A stretch of DNA of 14,875 bases from an uncultured Clostridia bacterium. Its GTDB lineage: Bacteria > Bacillota > Clostridia > Christensenellales > Maliibacteriaceae. Shown here piece by piece: positions 1 to 6,327 of this stretch. Made by a program: the position numbers and the translations under genes. Within the stretch, counting starts at the first letter, position 1; every line of letters starts with the position of its first letter. The notes beneath the pieces are model-generated. The model worked only from the letters and a program-made list of their open reading frames with translations, was not told the origin of the DNA and searched no databases. The stretch spans positions 1-14,875 of the forward strand of contig CAKTSO010000037.1 in assembly GCA_934613185.1 (NCBI GenBank). The letters are read 5' to 3'.

Positions 1-696
1 GCGCTGGTGCATTTTCCGCTTTATTTTGAATACAGCACGACGTGGATCGACCAGTTTGAACATCCTTCGGGGCGGCAGACGATGCTCGCCAACACCAACA
101 AGCTCATTCGCTACGGCAACGGCGTGGACGGCATCAAGACCGGGTTCACCAACGACGCGGGGTTCTGCCTTTCCGCCTCGAGCGAACGCGGCGGGATGCG
201 GCTGATCGCCGTGGTTCTGGGCGGGGATTCTTCCAAAGGACGGTTCAACGAGGCGATGGAGCTTCTGGAATGGGGCTTTGCCAATTATGAGATCCTGCGT
301 CTCGATGCGCCGCCCGAGGAAGTCTCGATGAACGTTTCGGTGCGCGGCGGAAAGGCGGAACAGATAAGCGTGGAACCCGAAATGCCGTTTTGCCTTTTGA
401 TCGAAAAAGGGGAGGACGCGCAGCTTCGCCATGAAGTCCGTCTGCCGGATTCGGTCAACGCGCCGCTTGCAAAAGGGCAGACGCTCGGCGAGTGGGTCGT
501 CTTCCGCGGCGAGGAAGAAGTCGGGAACATTCCGCTTTCGGCGATGGAGTCGGTCGAAAAGGCGGGGTTCGGCGATTTTGTCAAAAAGATCATCGATCTT
601 TGGTACGGATCCAAAACGACAAAGGAGCAAACGGCGGTCGATCCGGCGCAAGGCGAGCCGGACGAATCCGCCGCGCCGACGCAAAACGCGTCCTGA
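1..696 (+). CDS. D-alanyl-D-alanine carboxypeptidase (PBP5/DacF type), 3' part only
   Basis: This is the C-terminal 231 residues of a penicillin-binding-protein-5-like serine DD-carboxypeptidase, which trims the terminal D-Ala from peptidoglycan stem peptides outside the membrane. The reading frame is open from base 1, so the signal peptide and the SxxK and SxN active-site motifs lie upstream of the window. The third active-site motif is visible as KTGFT (residues 46-50 of the fragment, after GVDGI), followed by the usual small-residue run and the RLIAVVLGG strand. Residues about 100-190 fit the beta-rich PBP5 C-terminal domain. A segment near residues 190-205 (GFGDFVKKIIDLWYG) looks like the amphipathic membrane anchor typical of the family, followed by a polar tail. 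In Clostridia this gene commonly precedes the scpAB region. A strong terminator follows 32 bases after the stop. Whether it is the dacF or the dacB orthologue cannot be decided from the fragment. Confidence 0.9.
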   Translation, partial: ALVHFPLYFEYSTTWIDQFEHPSGRQTMLANTNKLIRYGNGVDGIKTGFTNDAGFCLSASSERGGMRLIAVVLGGDSSKGRFNEAMELLEWGFANYEILRLDAPPEEVSMNVSVRGGKAEQISVEPEMPFCLLIEKGEDAQLRHEVRLPDSVNAPLAKGQTLGEWVVFRGEEEVGNIPLSAMESVEKAGFGDFVKKIIDLWYGSKTTKEQTAVDPAQGEPDESAAPTQNAS

Positions 697-727
697 AGGA
701 GATTTGATAAGCGATAAAAAGCGGCCT

Positions 728-762
728 GGGTGCGCGGCGTGTCGGCCGCGCGCCCGTTTTTT
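728..762 (+). terminator. Intrinsic terminator after the DD-carboxypeptidase gene
   Basis: An 11-bp GC-rich stem (728-738 GGGTGCGCGGC with 745-755 GCCGCGCGCCC, one G-T wobble) has a 6-nt loop, then one G and six T (757-762). Five A residues precede it at 716-720. It separates the carboxypeptidase gene from the next transcription unit, whose -35 box starts only 3 bases later. Confidence 0.85.
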
Positions 763-764
763 CG

Positions 765-793
765 TTGCAGGCGGCGGGAGAATCCGTTATAAT
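765..793 (+). promoter_or_regulatory. Sigma-A-type promoter for the M50 protease-scpAB unit
   Basis: TTGCAG (765-770), a 17-nt spacer and a perfect TATAAT (788-793). Transcription would start near 800, giving a leader of about 55 nt before the TTG start at 856. It lies directly behind the preceding terminator, consistent with an operon boundary. Confidence 0.75.
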
Positions 794-855
794 ATACATT
801 ACATCGCTTCGAATGATGGAAGGATGGCAAAACGAACGGGGAGGCGCATCGCCTT

Positions 856-1491
856 TTGGATACGATCATCAATATCATCTGTTCTTTGCCCGCTGTTTTG
901 GCGGCGTTCACCATTCATGAGTATGCGCACGCAAAAACGGCGGACGCGCTGGGCGACCCGACGCCGCGCATGACGGGCCGCGTGACGCTCGATCCGTTCG
1001 CGCATATCGACTGGATCGGCCTTGTCTGCCTGCTCGTGGCGGGCTTCGGCTGGGGCAAGCCCGTGCGGGTGAATTCTTCTCATTTTAAAAAGCCGCGCCG
1101 CGACAGCGTGCTTGTGGCGGTCGCCGGACCGCTTTCCAATTTGATGCTTGCGCTTTTAAGCGGCGTTGTGTATGTGATCCTTCTGCGCTTTTATATTCGC
1201 ATGGGCGCGGCGGGGGAGGTTTTGATGCGCATCGTTCTGCCGTTTGTGTCGTGGAACACGCTGCTTTTTGCGTTCAACATCATTCCCGTGCCGCCGCTTG
1301 ACGGTTATAAAGTCATCAAGGGCTTTTCCAAGCACCCGTCGAATTCGTTCTTCCGCTTTATGGATAAATACGGAACGCTCGTTTTGATGGTGCTGTTTAT
1401 GACGGGCATGACCTCGCGCTTTATCTCGCTGATCTCGTCGATCGTCAATCTGCCGATGATGACGCTTGCGGGGCTCGTGCTGCATTACTGA
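856..1491 (+). CDS. Site-2 protease family membrane metalloprotease (M50, YwhC/FtsRE-like)
   Basis: This 211-residue polytopic membrane protein belongs to the small M50 zinc metalloproteases. The first membrane segment carries the zinc motif HEYAH (residues 21-25), and a later one carries NIIPVPPLDG (141-150), whose Asp149 is the third zinc ligand. Hydrophobic stretches in between (for example LVCLLVAGFGWGKPV and LMLALLSGVVYVILL) fit four to six membrane spans. There are no PDZ domains, as in the YwhC-like subgroup. The start is TTG at 856: GGGGAGG at 838-844 lies 11 nt upstream, and the start places about 20 residues before HExxH, as in homologues. The ATG codons at 813, 816 and 824 are in other frames. 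The gene is the first of the unit driven by the promoter at 765-793. Its stop overlaps the GAGGAAA ribosome site of scpA. The natural substrate is unknown. This gene is a usual upstream neighbour of scpA in Clostridia. Confidence 0.88.
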   Translation: MDTIINIICSLPAVLAAFTIHEYAHAKTADALGDPTPRMTGRVTLDPFAHIDWIGLVCLLVAGFGWGKPVRVNSSHFKKPRRDSVLVAVAGPLSNLMLALLSGVVYVILLRFYIRMGAAGEVLMRIVLPFVSWNTLLFAFNIIPVPPLDGYKVIKGFSKHPSNSFFRFMDKYGTLVLMVLFMTGMTSRFISLISSIVNLPMMTLAGLVLHY

Positions 1492-1499
1492 GGAAACGC

Positions 1500-2255
1500 A
1501 TGGATCTTGTCGTAAAATTAAGCATGTTCGAAGGCCCGATGGACCTTCTTTTGCATCTGATCCGCAAGGCGGAGATCAACATCGAAGACATTTTCGTCTC
1601 GCAGATCACCGAACAGTACCTCGCCATCATCGACGAGGCAAAGCAGATGGATATGGCCGTGGCGGGCGAGTTCATCACAATGGCGGCGACGCTGATCGAG
1701 ATCAAGTCGCGCTCGCTTTTGCCCAAGCCCGAAATGCCGGAGGACGAGCTTCCCGAGGATTATATCGACCCGCAGGAAATGCTCATCGCGCAGCTACAGC
1801 TTTACAATCTGTTCAAAGAGAACGCGGGGCAGATGCGGGAGCTGGAGCGCGAAGGTGTGGCGCATCGCTATAAGCTGCCCGAGGAGATCCTGCCGCCGAA
1901 GCCGGAACTCGATCTTGGCGGCGTGACGGCGCAGACGCTCTACGACGCGTTTTCGTCGCTCTTGCTGCGCCGCGCCGAACAGGAGGCGCGCAGTCCGTCG
2001 CAGCGGATCGTCCGCCGCGATGCGTTCACCGTCCCAGACCGCATGGCGCATCTTCGCCGCGTGCTTCGAAAACGCGGCCATGCGCATTTTGACGAATTGT
2101 TCGGCGACGCGGTCACGCGCGCGGAGATCGTCGTGACGTTTATGGCGATGCTTGAAATGATGCGCCTGGGGCGAATCACGATCGAACAAAAAGGCACGTT
2201 CGATGCGATCACGCTGAATTGGCGGGAAGCGCCGCGCGAGGCGGCAAGCGCGTAA
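1500..2255 (+). CDS. scpA: Segregation and condensation protein A (ScpA kleisin)
   Basis: ScpA is the kleisin subunit that bridges SMC head domains and binds a ScpB dimer in the bacterial condensin, acting on the nucleoid in chromosome compaction and segregation. The 251-residue product has the diagnostic N-terminus KLSMFEGPMDLLLHLIRKAEINIEDI (FEGPLDLLL-type motif at residues 10-18), the segment ITEQYLAII, and the acidic stretch with EIKSRSLLPKPE at about residues 63-75. Its C-terminal winged-helix part contains RAEIVVTFMAMLEMMRLGRITIEQ, which contacts SMC. The length matches the family (about 240-260 residues). The ATG at 1500 lies 8 bases after the M50 protease stop and has GAGGAAA just upstream, so the two are translated as neighbours in one message. 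scpB follows within 30 bases, the standard arrangement. Confidence 0.96.
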   Translation: MDLVVKLSMFEGPMDLLLHLIRKAEINIEDIFVSQITEQYLAIIDEAKQMDMAVAGEFITMAATLIEIKSRSLLPKPEMPEDELPEDYIDPQEMLIAQLQLYNLFKENAGQMRELEREGVAHRYKLPEEILPPKPELDLGGVTAQTLYDAFSSLLLRRAEQEARSPSQRIVRRDAFTVPDRMAHLRRVLRKRGHAHFDELFGDAVTRAEIVVTFMAMLEMMRLGRITIEQKGTFDAITLNWREAPREAASA

Positions 2256-2284
2256 GAATCCTGAGAAAAACGGAAGAATTAAAA

Positions 2285-2917
2285 TTGGAAAACGAACAGT
2301 TGGAACAGCAAACGGAACAAATAGAACAAACAGAACAGACCGCGCACGCCGCAAAGCCGCACCGCGCCGCGCAGCAGATGCTGCCGCTGGAAGGGTTCGG
2401 CGACGTGACGCCGATCATCGAGGCGCTGCTTTTTGTCAGCGGCGAGCCGTTGACGATCGGGCAGATCGCCGCGGCGCTGGAGGCGGATAAAAAAGACGTC
2501 TCCATGGCGGTCGATCGTTTGGCCGACGAATACGACAGGGGAAAGCGTGGGCTTTGCATCGTCCGTTTTGCCGATAAAGTGCAGCTGGGCACGCGGAGCG
2601 ACTACGCGCCGTATGTCGACCGCGTCTTTGCGCCGGCGACGCGCCAGTCGCTGTCGCAGTCGGCGATCGAGACGCTGTCGATCATCGCCTATCGTCAGCC
2701 GATCACGCGCGCGCAGATCGAACAGATCCGCGGCGTCAAATGCGAATACGCCGTGTCGAGCCTTCAGTCAAAAGGGCTGATCGAGGAAGTCGGCCGCCAG
2801 GAAAGCCTCGGCCGTCCGATTTTATACGGCACGACGGAGGCATTTTTGCGGCATTTCTCGATTTCGTCGCTCGACGAGCTGCCGAATCGGGAAGAACTGA
2901 TCCTGCCGCAGGAATGA
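2285..2917 (+). CDS. scpB: Segregation and condensation protein B (ScpB)
   Basis: ScpB is the winged-helix dimer that binds the ScpA kleisin in the SMC condensin complex. The core starts at ITPIIEALLFVSGEPL-like sequence (here VTPIIEALLFVSGEPLTIGQIA) and includes QSLSQSAIETLSIIAYRQPITRAQIEQIRGV, the family signature. It ends with GRPILYGTTEAFLRHF and LDELP. I place the start at TTG 2285, giving 210 residues: GGAAG at 2272-2276 lies 8 nt upstream, and the start falls 29 bases after the scpA stop. The same frame is open further upstream to a TTG at 2219, which would overlap scpA by 37 bases but has a poor ribosome site. An internal ATG at 2378 (MLPLEGFGD) is another possibility. Before the core there is an unusual Glu/Gln-rich stretch of about 20 residues built on EQx repeats. 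No terminator separates this gene from the aminotransferase downstream. Confidence 0.94.
   Translation: MENEQLEQQTEQIEQTEQTAHAAKPHRAAQQMLPLEGFGDVTPIIEALLFVSGEPLTIGQIAAALEADKKDVSMAVDRLADEYDRGKRGLCIVRFADKVQLGTRSDYAPYVDRVFAPATRQSLSQSAIETLSIIAYRQPITRAQIEQIRGVKCEYAVSSLQSKGLIEEVGRQESLGRPILYGTTEAFLRHFSISSLDELPNREELILPQE
2294..2338 (+). repeat. GAACAR hexamer repeat in the 5' end of scpB
   Basis: GAACAG or GAACAA occurs five times, at 2294, 2303, 2315, 2324 and 2333, mostly 9 bases apart. In frame it encodes repeated Glu-Gln-X, giving a charged, helix-prone N-terminal extension in front of the conserved ScpB fold. It is A-rich, unlike the GC-rich surroundings. Confidence 0.75.
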
Positions 2918-2976
2918 TCGGCGGCGAAAAGACCAAAACAGGCATTAACAATACAAGAAGAAGGACACAAAAAATC

Positions 2977-3825
2977 ATGAAGACGCTTGGCTATTACAAC
3001 GGAAAAATCGACGAACTCGACCGCATGATGATCCCGATGAACGACCGTTCCAGTTATTTCGGCGACGGCGTTTACGACGCGACCTACTGCCGCAATTATA
3101 AGATCTTTGCGCTCGACGAACATATCGACCGCTTCCTTCGCAGCGCCGCGCTGCTTCGCATCGAAGTCGCGCAGAGCAAAGAAGAACTCCGCGATCTTTT
3201 GAACGAACTGGTCCGAAAGCTCGACGACGACGAACAGTTCGTCTATTTCCAGGCGACGCGCGGCACGGGTATGCGCGACCACGTCTTCCCGCAGGACGGC
3301 TCCAAGGCCAATTTGTGGGTCACGCTGACGCCGCGCAAGATCATGGATATCGACAAAAAATTGAAGCTCGTCACGATGGAGGACACGCGCTTTTTGCACT
3401 GCAACATCAAGACGATCAATCTGATCCCCAGCGTCATGGCGTCGCAGCGTGCGAAGGAGCACGGCTGCCAGGAGACGGTGTTCCATCGCGGCGACCGCGT
3501 GACCGAGTGCGCGCACAGCAACGTTCATATTTTAAAAGACGGCGTCTTCCGCACTGCGCCGACCGACTGCTACATCCTGCCGGGCATCGCGCGCGCTCAT
3601 CTGATCTCGGCGTGCGGACGCTTGGGCGTTCCAGTCGATGAAACGGCGTTTACGCTGGAAGAACTCATGGCGGCGGACGAGGTCATCGTCTCATCCTCCG
3701 GCTGCCTCGGGCTTGCGGCGGACGAGATCGACGGCAAACCCGTCGGCGGCAAAGCGCCCGAGCTTTTGAAGAACATTCAAAACGAAGTTTGGAATGAGTT
3801 TATGACCGAGACGGCGGCGGACTGA
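2977..3825 (+). CDS. dat: D-amino acid (D-alanine) aminotransferase, class IV PLP enzyme
   Basis: This 282-residue fold-type IV pyridoxal-phosphate enzyme probably interconverts D-alanine plus 2-oxoglutarate and pyruvate plus D-glutamate in the cytosol. The N-terminal FGDGVYDATY motif (28-37) is typical. RGTGMRDHVFP (95-105) contains the Arg100/His102 pair that corresponds to the carboxylate-binding pair distinguishing D-amino acid from branched-chain aminotransferases. The PLP lysine is Lys145 in HCNIKTINLIP, and Glu177 in RVTECAHSN binds the cofactor ring nitrogen. The usual VTEGSSSN segment is altered to VTECAHSN. The cofactor phosphate-binding region ILPGIAR (200-206) is present. The frame is open upstream into scpB, but ATG 2977 with AGAAGGA about 11 nt ahead is the sensible start and gives the family length. 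It follows scpB by 59 bases without a terminator and is closed by one. Branched-chain or aminodeoxychorismate activities are less likely because of the R/H pair. Confidence 0.88.
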   Translation: MKTLGYYNGKIDELDRMMIPMNDRSSYFGDGVYDATYCRNYKIFALDEHIDRFLRSAALLRIEVAQSKEELRDLLNELVRKLDDDEQFVYFQATRGTGMRDHVFPQDGSKANLWVTLTPRKIMDIDKKLKLVTMEDTRFLHCNIKTINLIPSVMASQRAKEHGCQETVFHRGDRVTECAHSNVHILKDGVFRTAPTDCYILPGIARAHLISACGRLGVPVDETAFTLEELMAADEVIVSSSGCLGLAADEIDGKPVGGKAPELLKNIQNEVWNEFMTETAAD

Positions 3826-3841
3826 AAAGAATAAGTAAGAT

Positions 3842-3877
3842 ACGGCGTTTTGCAAAAAGAGCGAAACGCCGTTTTTT
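3842..3877 (+). terminator. Intrinsic terminator after the aminotransferase gene
   Basis: A 12-bp stem (3842-3853 ACGGCGTTTTGC with 3861-3872 GCGAAACGCCGT, one wobble) around a 7-nt A-rich loop is followed by a T run to 3877. It ends the unit that starts at 765. Confidence 0.9.
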
Positions 3878-3907
3878 CTATATTTTTCCTGCGATTTGGG
3901 CATGCTA
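3878..3907 (+). promoter_or_regulatory. Possible forespore (sigma-F/sigma-G-like) promoter before DUF2953-ytfJ
   Basis: CTATA (3878-3882) and GGGCATGCTA (3898-3907) resemble forespore promoters. CATGCTA fits the sigma-G -10 consensus CATNMTA exactly, with an 18-nt spacer to CTATA. CTATA matches the sigma-F -35 GYATA at four of five positions, with a 15-nt spacer to GGNNANANTR. There is no convincing sigma-A promoter in this gap. The predicted start of transcription (about 3914) falls at the ribosome site, leaving a very short leader, which weakens the call. Confidence 0.3.
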
Positions 3908-3926
3908 TGAAAAAGAGGTGAGAGGC

Positions 3927-4565
3927 ATGGCGTGGATCGCGCTTTCGGCGTTTTTGATTTTGCTTTTGACGGCACCCGTCCGTGCGGCGGCGACGTTCGT
4001 CGTCGAAAAAGACGTGCAGTTCGGGTTCGGGATCCGCGTGGGATGGTTTCATTTTCTTCGCTGCGGAATCGTGCGGCGCGCCGCTGCGGGGCGCTATGAA
4101 GCGGTTTTGTTTGACGAAAACGACGGGCTTTGCGCAAGCGTGCCGTTGCTTGTGAAAAAGCGAAACAACGATCAGGCGAAAGAAGAGAAAAAAGCGGCGC
4201 TTTCGACGTTTTTTCGCGCGCTTCGGCTGCGCGAAGCAGAGCTTTACGGGCAATGGAACGGAACGGACGCGGCGCGCTCGGCCGTTTTGTTTGCGGCGGG
4301 CAGCGCGCTTTTTGCGGCGGCGGACGCGTATCTTCAAACCAACGGCGTGCGGGGCAAAACCAAAACGGCGGTGCGATTGTGCGAAGGGGAGCGCGCTCTT
4401 ATTGCGGAATGCATGGTTTGCGCGTCCGTGGGCAACTTAAGTAAAGCCGCCGTGCGCGCGTTTTTCGCGTATCGGCGGCAGCGAAGAACAGGAGGCAATG
4501 GCAAATGGAAAAGCATCCGATCGAAAACATCATGCGCGCAACGCTTGAGAACATCAAATCCATGA
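3927..4565 (+). CDS. DUF2953 domain-containing protein (YtfI-like)
   Basis: This 212-residue protein of unknown function has one N-terminal membrane helix or uncleaved signal (MAWIALSAFLILLLTAPV). A short beta-rich segment (about 28-60) follows, then charged and Ala-rich helices, and a basic tail. I assign DUF2953 from this layout and from its position directly before ytfJ, the arrangement of ytfI-ytfJ in Bacillus subtilis; the sequence itself is weakly conserved. The start is ATG 3927 with AGAGGTGA at 3914-3921. A GTG at 3918 in the same frame overlaps that site and is less likely. The unusual point is the 3' end: the family-like part stops near RAFFAYRRQRR (about residue 190), but no stop codon occurs until 4565, so the last 20 or so residues are encoded in sequence that also codes for the start of YtfJ. 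Confidence 0.68.
   Translation: MAWIALSAFLILLLTAPVRAAATFVVEKDVQFGFGIRVGWFHFLRCGIVRRAAAGRYEAVLFDENDGLCASVPLLVKKRNNDQAKEEKKAALSTFFRALRLREAELYGQWNGTDAARSAVLFAAGSALFAAADAYLQTNGVRGKTKTAVRLCEGERALIAECMVCASVGNLSKAAVRAFFAYRRQRRTGGNGKWKSIRSKTSCAQRLRTSNP
4490..4495 (+). promoter_or_regulatory. Ribosome binding site of ytfJ inside the DUF2953 gene
   Basis: AGGAGG lies 9 nt before ATG 4505, the right distance. It is only 2 nt from ATG 4498, which is in another frame. This site fixes the ytfJ start at 4505 and lies within the upstream reading frame, so ytfJ translation begins inside a translated region. Confidence 0.8.
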
Positions 4566-4930
4566 TTGACGTCAACACCGTCGTCGGTTCGCCGGTCGCC
4601 ACGGCGCAGGGCAGCACCGTGATCCCCATCTCCCGCGTGTCCTTTGGATTCGCAAGCGGCGGCGGAGAGTATTCCGCGGCCGAAGGGGACGGCGTTCTGC
4701 GCACGCCGGAGCAGGTGCGCCTGCCGTTTGCGGGCGGCTCGGGCGCGGGCGTGAGCATCACGCCGGTCGGTTTTCTCGTCGTCGATCAAAAGAACGTCGG
4801 CGTGATCCGAACCGACGGCGCGACGCCGCTGGAGCGCGTGACGGAACTTGCGCCGAAAGTATTGGAAGAGCTGCGCGGCGCAATGCGGGAAATGAAGCAG
4901 GGCGCCGTGCAGGAACCGACGGCGGAATAA
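4505..4930 (+). CDS. ytfJ: Sporulation protein YtfJ / GerW
   Basis: The 141-residue product is a clear YtfJ/GerW-family protein. The N-terminus MEKHPIENIMRATLENIKSMIDVNTVVGSPV, the segment IPISRVSFGFASGGGEY, the LPFAGGSGAGVSITPVGFLVV core and a short acidic C-terminus all follow the family pattern. In Bacillus subtilis the protein is made in the forespore and is needed for L-alanine-triggered germination; its biochemical function is not known. Homologues also occur in some Clostridia that do not sporulate, so it is suggestive rather than decisive evidence for sporulation here. There is no signal peptide. The gene starts inside the DUF2953 gene (61-nt overlap) with its own AGGAGG site, so the two are co-transcribed and possibly translationally coupled. 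A strong terminator follows immediately. Confidence 0.93.
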   Translation: MEKHPIENIMRATLENIKSMIDVNTVVGSPVATAQGSTVIPISRVSFGFASGGGEYSAAEGDGVLRTPEQVRLPFAGGSGAGVSITPVGFLVVDQKNVGVIRTDGATPLERVTELAPKVLEELRGAMREMKQGAVQEPTAE

Positions 4931-4936
4931 GCGACG

Positions 4937-4979
4937 AAAAAAGCGGCGCGGGGCGAAAACGCTTCGCGCCGCTTTTTTT
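4937..4979 (+). terminator. Intrinsic terminator after ytfJ
   Basis: The stem pairs GCGGCGCG (4943-4950) with CGCGCCGC (4965-4972) and is extended inward by four more pairs including wobbles. It is flanked by six A (4937-4942) and seven T (4973-4979), so it could also act on the opposite strand. Confidence 0.9.
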
Positions 4980-5055
4980 GTTTCGAAAAGACGATGACAA
5001 TGCGAACGCGCATGGATTTTACGCATTCCTTTACATATTTTTTTCGGGTTGGTTG

Positions 5056-5084
5056 TGTACATTTTTGATCCCGGCAGTTATAAT
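5056..5084 (+). promoter_or_regulatory. Sigma-A-type promoter for rluB (and possibly the decarboxylase genes)
   Basis: TGTACA (5056-5061), a 17-nt spacer and TATAAT (5079-5084). The start of transcription would be near 5091, giving a leader of about 47 nt. The flanks are AT-rich compared with the rest of the window. The remaining sequence of the 207-base gap (4980-5055) shows nothing else I can name. Confidence 0.7.
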
Positions 5085-5137
5085 AAAATCGTTTATGTTC
5101 ATTTGCCGAATCCGGCGGAAAGGAGCGCTCAAATTCG

Positions 5138-5947
5138 ATGCGTTTGCAGCATTATCTGGCAAAAGCGGGGATCGCGTCACGCAGAAAATCCGAGCAGATC
5201 ATTGCCGACGGCCGCGTGAGTGTCAACGGCGAGATCGTCCTTTCCATGGGGAAGACGGTGGAAGAAGGGGATCGCGTCCTTTTGGACGGCAAACCCGTGC
5301 GTTTGTCGCAGCGGACGATGACGGTTTTATATTACAAACCGCGCGGCGTCGTTTCGACCGCAAGCGACGAGCGGGGCCGTCCCTGCGTGACGGACATCGT
5401 GCGCGACCTGCCGGAGCGGCTTTATCCCATCGGGCGGCTCGACATGAACAGCGAGGGCCTTTTGCTCCTTACCAACGACGGCGACCTTGCCCTTCGCATG
5501 ACCCATCCGCGCTACGGCGTCGAAAAGTGTTACGTCGCAAGCGTCGAGGGGCATGTCGCAGGCGAGGCGATCGAGCGCCTTCGCCGCGGCGTCATGATTG
5601 ACGACCGCATGACCGCGCCCGCGCGCGTGCGAAGGCTTCCCTCCGGCGGGGAGCATGAAAAGCTGGAGATTGTCATTCACGAAGGCCGCAACCGTCAGGT
5701 GCGGCGCATGCTCGAAGCCGTCGGCAACCCGGTCGTGCGGCTGGTGCGCACGGCGGTGGGTCCGCTGACGATCCGCGGCTTGAAGCCCGGCGCATGGCGG
5801 CAGATCACGCCGCAGGAGCTCGACGCGCTCAACCGCGCCATCGAGGCTGACGCAAAAGCGTCCGCCTCGCCGCAAAAAATTTTGGGAAAACCGAAAAAAA
5901 GAGAAGGAAAAAGGTTTTCCGCGTCGAAACAGGATAACAGGCTGTAA
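5138..5947 (+). CDS. rluB: Ribosomal large-subunit pseudouridine synthase, RluB/RsuA family
   Basis: This 269-residue RNA-modifying enzyme converts a specific rRNA uridine to pseudouridine; by family and location the target is probably 23S rRNA (RluB type). An S4 RNA-binding domain spans residues 1-55 (MRLQHYLAKAGIASRRKSEQ and GRVSVNG). The synthase domain follows, with the catalytic Asp102 in YPIGRLDMNSEGLLLLTNDG and the later motif GRNRQVRRMLEAVG. The C-terminal tail after about residue 245 is Lys/Arg-rich and low in complexity, probably an RNA-contacting extension. ATG 5138 has AAGGAGC at 5120-5126. No terminator follows, and the decarboxylase genes begin 47 bases later. In Clostridia rluB usually sits near scpAB and ytfJ and upstream of cmk, as here apart from the inserted genes. 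RluE/RluF-type specificity cannot be excluded. Confidence 0.92.
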   Translation: MRLQHYLAKAGIASRRKSEQIIADGRVSVNGEIVLSMGKTVEEGDRVLLDGKPVRLSQRTMTVLYYKPRGVVSTASDERGRPCVTDIVRDLPERLYPIGRLDMNSEGLLLLTNDGDLALRMTHPRYGVEKCYVASVEGHVAGEAIERLRRGVMIDDRMTAPARVRRLPSGGEHEKLEIVIHEGRNRQVRRMLEAVGNPVVRLVRTAVGPLTIRGLKPGAWRQITPQELDALNRAIEADAKASASPQKILGKPKKREGKRFSASKQDNRL

Positions 5948-5994
5948 ATTGGCTTTAGTTATAACAATTTTATTGCAAGGGAGTGAAGGAACGA

Positions 5995-6267
5995 ATGTTT
6001 GAAAGTGGACTTTTGGTGTGCTTGATCGGTTTCGGCATGGTCTTCGTCGTGCTGGCGCTTCTGATCCTGATGATCTATGCGATCTCCTGGGTGACGCGTC
6101 GTCTGGTCAAGGATAAGCCGGAGCAGGAAACGCCTGCGGCGCCTGTGACCGCAGCGGGGGCGACGGATCTTACGCCCGAGGCGCTTGCCGCAGTGACCGG
6201 TGCGCTTGCAAAGGCGCTGAATAAGGACGCGGGTCAGCTGATCATCCGCAGCGTCAAGCGTGTGTGA
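5995..6267 (+). CDS. OadG-like small membrane subunit of a Na+-pumping decarboxylase
   Basis: This 90-residue protein has one strongly hydrophobic N-terminal helix (residues 5-33, LLVCLIGFGMVFVVLALLIL) followed by a short basic stop, a Pro/Ala-rich linker and a C-terminal helix (TPEALAAVTGALAKAL) ending in LIIRSVKRV. This is the architecture of the gamma/delta chains (OadG, MmdD, GcdD) that hold the carboxyltransferase and beta subunits together at the membrane. ATG 5995 has AAGGA at 5986-5990 and AAGGGAG further up. A GTG four codons earlier (5983) in frame is possible but would overlap the ribosome site. It is the first gene of the four-gene set. The identity rests on layout and neighbours more than on conserved motifs, since this family diverges quickly. 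Confidence 0.85.
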   Translation: MFESGLLVCLIGFGMVFVVLALLILMIYAISWVTRRLVKDKPEQETPAAPVTAAGATDLTPEALAAVTGALAKALNKDAGQLIIRSVKRV

Positions 6268-6327
6268 TCGATCAAACGCAGACGATTTTGAATTTAAAAA
6301 AAGAAATCATTTTGGAGGAATTTTGCA

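Noticed and set aside
813..920. Small overlapping reading frame starting at ATG 813 in the leader of the M50 protease gene.
   Set aside because: No ribosome site, no recognisable protein, and it overlaps the start of a clear gene in another frame; ordinary chance ORF in GC-rich DNA.
2764..3528. Long minus-strand open frame across scpB and the aminotransferase gene.
   Set aside because: It is the antisense shadow of well-supported plus-strand genes; GC-rich third positions keep the opposite strand open. The same holds for the long minus-strand frames at 6525-7886 and 7730-8689.
4999..5027. Small inverted repeats (ATGCG/CGCAT with a second CGCAT further on) between ytfJ and rluB, considered as an operator or riboswitch stem.
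   Set aside because: Only 5-6 bp per arm, with no conserved riboswitch core or T-box features; chance occurrence is likely.
5948..5994. Candidate promoter (TATAAC at 5960-5965) directly before the decarboxylase genes.
   Set aside because: No acceptable -35 box at 16-18 nt spacing. The operon may be read from the rluB promoter, or its own promoter is too weak to recognise.
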